Source: a virus. From it: 26,352 nt of DNA. Where the stretch lies: positions 1 to 26,352 of the IMG/VR virus record IMGVR_UViG_3300020205_001645; one strand, written 5' to 3'. Of the stretch, positions 21,973-26,352 are shown piece by piece. The first letter of the stretch is position 1; each line of letters opens with the position of its first letter. Made by a program: the position numbers and the translations under genes. The notes beneath the pieces are model-generated. The model saw only the letters and a list, made by a program, of their open reading frames with translations, made no database searches and was not told where the DNA came from.

Positions 21973-23670
21973 TCAGAACGCCCTGCTAAAGTTTCCACGC
22001 TTTACGAACTGAATGCAGCGGTCAAACTTATCCTGAAGTATTTCCTTAGGCTTATGGCTAATGACGAAGGTGTTTGTTCCCGCCTTCCCATTAGCCATAA
22101 TGTCGAGGAATGCTTCTGTTGCCTGATCATCCAAACTACCATCCAAGATCTCGTCAAGGATCAGTAGATTGGTTGTGATAGAATTTTTCGTGGATGCAAT
22201 TGCTCTCCATGCGAAAAGCAATGCCAAATCAATTTTCTTCTTTTCGCCTTCGCTGAACGATGGATATGTAAACACATCACGGTGTCGTGATTTGATCGTC
22301 TCGTTGAACTCTTCATCGAGATTGAAATTGACAAAGAAGTTCATCTGTGCGAGATACTTGTTGATTGTGTCATTGATTACAGGAATATAGTTTTTGATGA
22401 TTCGGCTTTTGATACCCGAATCCTTTAGTAGAGTTCCCGCCAACGACAGATAGTGTTGTTCTTCGATCAAATCTCTTTTTGCTTCTACTGCCTCGTCTTC
22501 GGATGTAATAGCAACCAAAAGATCATCGGCAACATTGCCAACCTTTGAGGTTTTCTTCGATGTGATCGTTTTTATGTGCTTTTCGGTAGATTCAATCTCG
22601 TTCGTCTTTTTCATTATCAGCGTGTTTGATGTATTGATCTGCCGCATCACTTCTTGAATCTCTGTCAATCGATTCTCGGTAATGTCGATTTCTTTTACAA
22701 GATCCGCAACGGCCTTATCCATTTCACCAATCTTGTTCTTGCCCCGTTCGATTGCGCTCTGTTTAAAATCATCGGCAATTTTTTGTGAGCATGTTGGACA
22801 ACTATCGTTCTTCTCGTAGAACAAAATCTCTTTTCCGAGAGACTGAACCTTCTTCTGAATCTGAGACTTTAGTTGACCATATTTCTCATGGGTAGTTGCT
22901 ATCTTATCACTATCAGAGATCGTTTCGGTAAACTCCGATATATTGGCGATTGCTTGCTTTATATCTTCTTTTGCTGCTTCGATTGTCTTATTAGCAGCAT
23001 CAATTTGTTCTAATTCCCACGCTTCGTCGATGTCGCTGCGCTTCTTCTCGTCCTCGCACATTCGCTTTAGAGTGGAGACACGCTCACGCGCAAGCACTAG
23101 AGCAGATTCTGCATGCTGCAATTCTTCTTTATTGCTGCTGATTCTTTCTCTTAGGTGTATGTTCATAGACGAGAACACACCAATATCAAGAATGGTTTCA
23201 ACAACAGCCCTTCGTTCCGCTGCCGTAAGTCGCATGAAAGGAACATAGTTTGCAGATCCAAGGATCACAACTTGACAAAATGATTTGTAGTTCATGCCGA
23301 GGATTGATTCCTCAAGCATTTTCTGCCCGTCTTTTGACTTTGAATCCTGATCTAGTTGCTTATCATCTTTCCAAATTTCAAAGACTTTGGGTGCATGACC
23401 GCGAATTATCTTATAGTCTGACTTTCCATCCGAGAACTCAATCTCAACGATACAGTCCTTCTCGTTTACTGAGGAGACTAACTGAGGGAGATTAACACTT
23501 CGATATGGCTTGTTAAAAAGGACAAAAGTAAGAGCATCTAAAAGAGTACTCTTACCAGCCCCGTTTTCCCCCAAAATGAGGGTGGTTTCAGTCTTATCGA
23601 ATTGAATGTCCGTGAAGGTGTTTCCCGTGCTGAGAAAGTTCTTCCAACGGATCTTCTTGAACTTGATCAT
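21973..23670 (-). CDS. 46: Recombination nuclease subunit gp46 (Rad50/SbcC-like)
   Basis: This 565-aa ATPase (T4 gp46 is 560 aa) partners gp47 in DNA end resection. Motifs: Walker A GENGAGKST at 34-42, Q-loop region near 130 (YKSFCQVVILGSANYVPFMR), two coiled-coil arms (about 170-285 and 300-385), the zinc hook CPTC at 291-294 between them, the signature FSEGEKKKIDLALLFAWR and Walker B NLLILDEILDGSLD, then the H-loop VISHKP. A perfect-consensus sigma70 promoter lies 33 bases upstream, so it is transcribed early on its own and not with gp47. It converges on the Sm-like gene with no terminator visible. Confidence 0.96.
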   Translation of the reverse strand: MIKFKKIRWKNFLSTGNTFTDIQFDKTETTLILGENGAGKSTLLDALTFVLFNKPYRSVNLPQLVSSVNEKDCIVEIEFSDGKSDYKIIRGHAPKVFEIWKDDKQLDQDSKSKDGQKMLEESILGMNYKSFCQVVILGSANYVPFMRLTAAERRAVVETILDIGVFSSMNIHLRERISSNKEELQHAESALVLARERVSTLKRMCEDEKKRSDIDEAWELEQIDAANKTIEAAKEDIKQAIANISEFTETISDSDKIATTHEKYGQLKSQIQKKVQSLGKEILFYEKNDSCPTCSQKIADDFKQSAIERGKNKIGEMDKAVADLVKEIDITENRLTEIQEVMRQINTSNTLIMKKTNEIESTEKHIKTITSKKTSKVGNVADDLLVAITSEDEAVEAKRDLIEEQHYLSLAGTLLKDSGIKSRIIKNYIPVINDTINKYLAQMNFFVNFNLDEEFNETIKSRHRDVFTYPSFSEGEKKKIDLALLFAWRAIASTKNSITTNLLILDEILDGSLDDQATEAFLDIMANGKAGTNTFVISHKPKEILQDKFDRCIQFVKRGNFSRAF

Positions 23671-23702
23671 CGTGGTGTGGTCACTCCAAATAGCATTTCA
23701 AA

Positions 23703-23731
23703 ATTATACACCACAGATGAGGTGTTGTCAA
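23703..23731 (-). promoter_or_regulatory. Perfect-consensus sigma70 promoter of gp46
   Basis: The minus strand reads TTGACA (23731-23726), 17 bases, TATAAT (23708-23703): both hexamers exact with the ideal spacer. The -35 lies 1 base after the stop of the 37-aa gene. The expected start near 23696 gives a leader of about 25 bases with a TTGGAG site. Confidence 0.9.
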
Positions 23732-23732
23732 G

Positions 23733-23846
23733 TCACTTATTCCATGGCATCTTTGTAGATAGCCACTTCCACGCGGGTACACCCACGAGGGCACCTGCAA
23801 CAAACATCAATACACTCCACCACATTGTTCCTAAAATATGTTCCAT
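23733..23846 (-). CDS. 37-aa single-span membrane peptide
   Basis: A small open frame reads MEHILGTMWWSVLMF and continues with VAGALVGVP, then WKWLSTKMPWNK. Residues about 7-25 form one hydrophobic, Trp-rich membrane segment and the C-terminus is basic. An AAAGGAG site lies 7 bases before the ATG, and a late promoter box (CTAAATA) stands 21 bases upstream, so expression is well supported despite the length. It sits between the 752-aa gene and the gp46 promoter. A holin-like, antiholin or superinfection role is possible, but nothing in the sequence decides it. Confidence 0.7.
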   Translation of the reverse strand: MEHILGTMWWSVLMFVAGALVGVPAWKWLSTKMPWNK

Positions 23847-23867
23847 TTGTGTTCTCCTTTCTATCTG

Positions 23868-23874
23868 TATTTAG
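23868..23874 (-). promoter_or_regulatory. Late promoter box CTAAATA overlapping the stop of the 752-aa gene
   Basis: The minus strand reads CCTAAATACAG. Its TAA (23873-23871) is the stop codon of the 752-aa gene. It lies 21 bases before the ATG of the 37-aa membrane peptide, with AAAGGAG between. Confidence 0.7.
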
Positions 23875-26129
23875 GTTGTGAAATATTGGTTGGGCAAGTG
23901 CCGCAATGGTTCTCTATTTGATTGTGTTCGCAATGCAGCAACGGATACCAATGGATTTAGAATAGTATCTGCTGATTGAATGAATGTTGCATATGACTTA
24001 TTTCTGATGATGGGGCTATAAACCCCTTTCCAGTCTTTTGTCATCTCATTTTGATTTCTTGTTACAATGAATCTGTTACCATTGGATCTTCTGTAATTGG
24101 TGACATCGTGTATAAGAACAAAGTTACTTGTTGGCTCACCACCATTGAGTTGCAATGTAAACCCGCTTGCCATACAAGCAGAAGGGGTGCCTGTGCCTGG
24201 CCCGTTACAATCATTCGACGCACAGAAACATCCAACACCTGGCCCACCAGTTCCACTCACAGCAGTTCCAAATTCAAGATTAGTTATACATTGGCAACTG
24301 TTGCTAACTGTCACCTGTCGAACACAATCGTTTCCACATGCATAGTCACCAATCATTGAGTCTACATTGATAGAAGTTGGAACACAGTCATCCGCACACT
24401 CTGCAAATTTATTGCAGGGCCCCTCTGTGTTTGGTTCACCAATTATTGTGATCGGGGGGCAATCAAAACACCCATCTCCTTCTGGATAGTCACATTCAAT
24501 AAATTTAATACAACAACATGTGGAAGGATTCCCACCACCACTTCCAAATGGATTCTCTGGATCGGTTTTACATGGATTTGGACAGTTACAATTGCTTGTA
24601 ACAGGTTCATCGTTGACAAATCCCCAAGACTGTTTGTTGTATACCGCATCACTCGCAGTCGTATTTGTTGATTGCTGTGATCGAGTTGTAAATTGATCTC
24701 CAACTGGATTATTCGCACCACGAATCCAACCATTGGATGGTGCTTTTGCTACATGCACGGTTGTTCCATGACCTGCCAAGTTCACACTTTCGCGAATTTC
24801 ATTTAGATATGCGACTGTGTTTTTTCCACCAAAGCGAAGCAGATCTGTTTTTATACAAGGATCTGTGTACCCAATTGCGGAAGGGGTATACCCATCAGAA
24901 TATGTCCCACCATACAACAGAGAAGAAAAAAAGTTTCTTGCTCTGATCTGTGCATCATATCCTGTAGCACCTATACCAATATCTGCTGTACATGCAATGT
25001 CAATAAGCGAAGGCATTGGATCATAAAATACAAATCCATTAACGAAACCATCAACTGCTCCCTGAATCATGTCGTGTCGGAATGTTATGTCGGGATAGTA
25101 TCCCTCTGCTGCATTTGCAGTTGTTCCTTGATACGAAGTTCCATCGATGTTGTAATACCCACCCTCGCGTTTATATTCAGTTACATTGTATATTGATTCG
25201 GGATCGTCAAATCGATTCAATCTGCGCGAGGGGTACATCGGTGATATTAGCGCATTGCTTTTAACCAAAAGACTTTGTGCTTTGCTCCACGACAGTTGAC
25301 AGACTCTTCTATTTCTTTTGTAGTTTGCGTTTGGATTGTATCCATACTCATAGAAGGGAAGTCCATCTGTGTGGGGTACACGAATATCGGGACATATCCA
25401 ATCGACAGCACAATTGTCAAATACCACCTTCTGCACACCCGCTGTCACGATTTGTTCGTAGAAGGATTGGAGAGTCGTGGGTACATTGTCCCAATCATAA
25501 AACGGTGACGCGCTACTTCCAGTTGGATGCTGTGGATCCCACCAAGATGGCGAGGTGTAATTACCGTTGTTGGTAAGAGATGGATCCCAAATTGGAGATT
25601 GACCAATTGGTGGTGCATATGCCATCTGATATGGAAGATGCGGCAGACCTGCAATCGCCCAATCTATGTTTGGGTATTGGTTTTTTAGGACTCCAAAGAC
25701 TGCTTTGATTCCATTCACATATTGTGTTGTGTTTGTACCTGCAACTGTTCCCGTGGATCCTCTAGTTGGGCCTAGAATTCCGTCTCCAACAATGTTGACC
25801 CAATCGGGGGAACCCCTCAAGTCAATTAGACCAAGACCTGTACTGGATGGGGTGACAGGGAAGCGGCTCTGTACATAGCCCGTAATCGCCGCTGTAGCCC
25901 CCAGAGAGTGTGTGTAGTAAGTTAGCCCCTTGTCAGACACAAACCACACAGAGAGGCTTCCTGTGGCTCCCTCGCTGCCTGAGATGGTGTTGAAATAAGC
26001 ATCTACATGCTGCCCGTAAATACCATAGTCATTTTGGGGGAGCGAAAAGGTAACGCCGCCCGAGTTTACTTTACTTTGGGAGAACGAATACGCATGGTTG
26101 TAGAGTTGATAGTAGGATTTATTTGACAT
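23871..26129 (-). CDS. 752-aa late protein with a 20-cysteine segment, possible adhesin or glycosidase-like virion protein
   Basis: This large protein has a late promoter 24 bases before its ATG. Residues about 90-420 have the feel of a TIM-barrel glycosidase: NYPNIDWAIAG style strands, VQKVVFDNCAVDWICPD near 235, and FDDPESIYNVTEYKREGGYY; this is weak inference. Residues 514-652 hold 20 cysteines in 139 residues (SNCNCPNPC, TCCCIKFIECDY, CNKFAECADDC, CQC, CFCASNDC), separated by Gly/Pro-rich turns, a disulfide- or metal-rich module. The final 100 residues are ordinary. No signal peptide is visible. Tyr, Asn, Gly and Ser richness suggests a tail fibre or other exposed virion protein. No family recognised. 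Confidence 0.65.
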   Translation of the reverse strand: MSNKSYYQLYNHAYSFSQSKVNSGGVTFSLPQNDYGIYGQHVDAYFNTISGSEGATGSLSVWFVSDKGLTYYTHSLGATAAITGYVQSRFPVTPSSTGLGLIDLRGSPDWVNIVGDGILGPTRGSTGTVAGTNTTQYVNGIKAVFGVLKNQYPNIDWAIAGLPHLPYQMAYAPPIGQSPIWDPSLTNNGNYTSPSWWDPQHPTGSSASPFYDWDNVPTTLQSFYEQIVTAGVQKVVFDNCAVDWICPDIRVPHTDGLPFYEYGYNPNANYKRNRRVCQLSWSKAQSLLVKSNALISPMYPSRRLNRFDDPESIYNVTEYKREGGYYNIDGTSYQGTTANAAEGYYPDITFRHDMIQGAVDGFVNGFVFYDPMPSLIDIACTADIGIGATGYDAQIRARNFFSSLLYGGTYSDGYTPSAIGYTDPCIKTDLLRFGGKNTVAYLNEIRESVNLAGHGTTVHVAKAPSNGWIRGANNPVGDQFTTRSQQSTNTTASDAVYNKQSWGFVNDEPVTSNCNCPNPCKTDPENPFGSGGGNPSTCCCIKFIECDYPEGDGCFDCPPITIIGEPNTEGPCNKFAECADDCVPTSINVDSMIGDYACGNDCVRQVTVSNSCQCITNLEFGTAVSGTGGPGVGCFCASNDCNGPGTGTPSACMASGFTLQLNGGEPTSNFVLIHDVTNYRRSNGNRFIVTRNQNEMTKDWKGVYSPIIRNKSYATFIQSADTILNPLVSVAALRTQSNREPLRHLPNQYFTT

Positions 26130-26153
26130 AGTACAGGCCTTAAAAGTTACCTG

Positions 26154-26160
26154 TATTTAG
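26154..26160 (-). promoter_or_regulatory. Late promoter box CTAAATA of the 752-aa gene
   Basis: The minus strand reads GGGCTAAATACAGG, 24 bases before the ATG at 26129. The G-rich double repeat at 26161-26186 lies directly upstream of it. The leader contains ACAGG and CCTGT arms that could form a small hairpin before the start codon. Confidence 0.7.
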
Positions 26161-26186
26161 CCCTGTCCCCAACCCGTCCCCAACCC
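26161..26186 (-). repeat. G-rich tandem repeat with G-quadruplex pattern
   Basis: On the minus strand, two copies of GGGTTGGGGAC stand in tandem followed by AGGG. The pattern G3-TT-G4-AC-G3-TT-G4 fits a compact quadruplex with 2-base loops. It fills the space between the stop of the upstream gene (26187) and the late box (26160). Confidence 0.6.
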
Positions 26187-26352
26187 TCACTTTTTTACAG
26201 GCTTTATTAAAGACTGTCCAAAGTTGATCACACTTTGAACCGATTTGCCAACACATTGATTGTTGTAGATGATTTCCGACAGTTCCCGTTCTTTAGCATG
26301 ATCGTTTTTGAACTTCGTGATTTCTTTTTTAGTAACGGGCTGTTCGTCGTGC
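26187..26352 (-). CDS. Partial CDS, unknown protein (3' end only)
   Basis: The minus strand is open from the window edge to a TGA at 26189-26187, encoding about 54 residues: HDEQPVTKKEITKFKNDHAK, then RELSEIIYNNQ and an end in SLIKPVKK. The charged, helical composition is credible; a second frame is open for about 40 codons but is Ser/Thr/Lys-rich with a poor pattern. No family is recognised. It ends just before the G-rich repeat and the late promoter of the 752-aa gene, so it is the upstream neighbour of that gene on the same strand. Confidence 0.55.
   Translation of the reverse strand, partial: HDEQPVTKKEITKFKNDHAKERELSEIIYNNQCVGKSVQSVINFGQSLIKPVKK

Noticed and set aside
1-26352. CRISPR arrays, tRNAs, insertion sequences, integrase or attachment sites
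   Set aside because: No regularly spaced repeats, cloverleaf-like genes, transposase motifs or long terminal repeats were seen by eye; this is a lytic phage core region.

Overview
The window is part of the genome of a T4-like contractile-tailed phage (Caudoviricetes). The gene set points to the marine or cyanophage-like branch of the T4 superfamily: recognisable gp5, gp27, gp53, gp48, gp4, gp54, gp26, tape measure, gp32, gp33, UvsY, UvsW, gp55, gp47 and gp46, plus accessory genes seen in marine relatives (FmdB-type zinc ribbon, PD-(D/E)XK nuclease, RuvC-like nuclease). No photosynthesis genes, tRNAs or transposons were seen. The host cannot be named from the sequence; several near-consensus sigma70 promoters imply a bacterial host with a conventional housekeeping sigma factor.

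Layout. (1) 1-5017, minus strand: a baseplate operon reading gp48 (tube cap), gp53 (wedge), gp27 (hub), gp5 (hub spike, no visible lysozyme domain) and the start of one more gene. (2) 5024-5046: a back-to-back pair of T4-type late promoters. (3) 5068-10810, plus strand: gp4 (apparently an ATT start), a conserved virion protein, gp54, gp26 with a -1 frameshift extension, and the 897-aa tape measure. (4) 10807-14350, minus strand: a replication and transcription cluster with gp32, gp33, a PD-(D/E)XK nuclease, FmdB-like and small unknown genes; two strong sigma70 promoters drive it and a terminator closes it after gp32. (5) 14359-19662, mostly plus strand: a conserved unknown gene, an opposing RuvC-like nuclease, UvsY, UvsW, an Sm-like acidic protein, a 215-bp repeat-rich gap, gp55 and gp47. 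(6) 19673-21972, plus strand: a small unknown gene, a large protein with a dead trypsin-like domain, and a second Sm-like protein. (7) 21973-26352, minus strand: gp46 under a perfect sigma70 promoter, a 37-aa membrane peptide, a 752-aa protein with a 20-cysteine segment, a G-rich repeat, and the 3' end of another gene.

How the genes work together. Early host-type promoters (TTGACA/TATAAT-like) stand before gp32, gp46 and the 14287 operon. gp55 and gp33 then redirect host RNA polymerase to late promoters, recognisable here as TAAATA-type boxes. At four places the TAA of that box is also the stop codon of the preceding gene, and at three places the box lies only 5-7 bases from the next start codon, which implies leaderless or nearly leaderless late mRNAs.

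Most notable observations: a T TTT TTC slippery heptamer at the end of gp26 that opens a 64-codon extension just before the tape measure, arranged like the G/GT tail chaperones; the stop-codon/late-promoter overlap; the ATT start of gp4; the pseudoprotease; the cysteine-rich protein; and separation of gp46 and gp47 onto opposite strands. Names rest on recognition of sequence patterns, with no database search.
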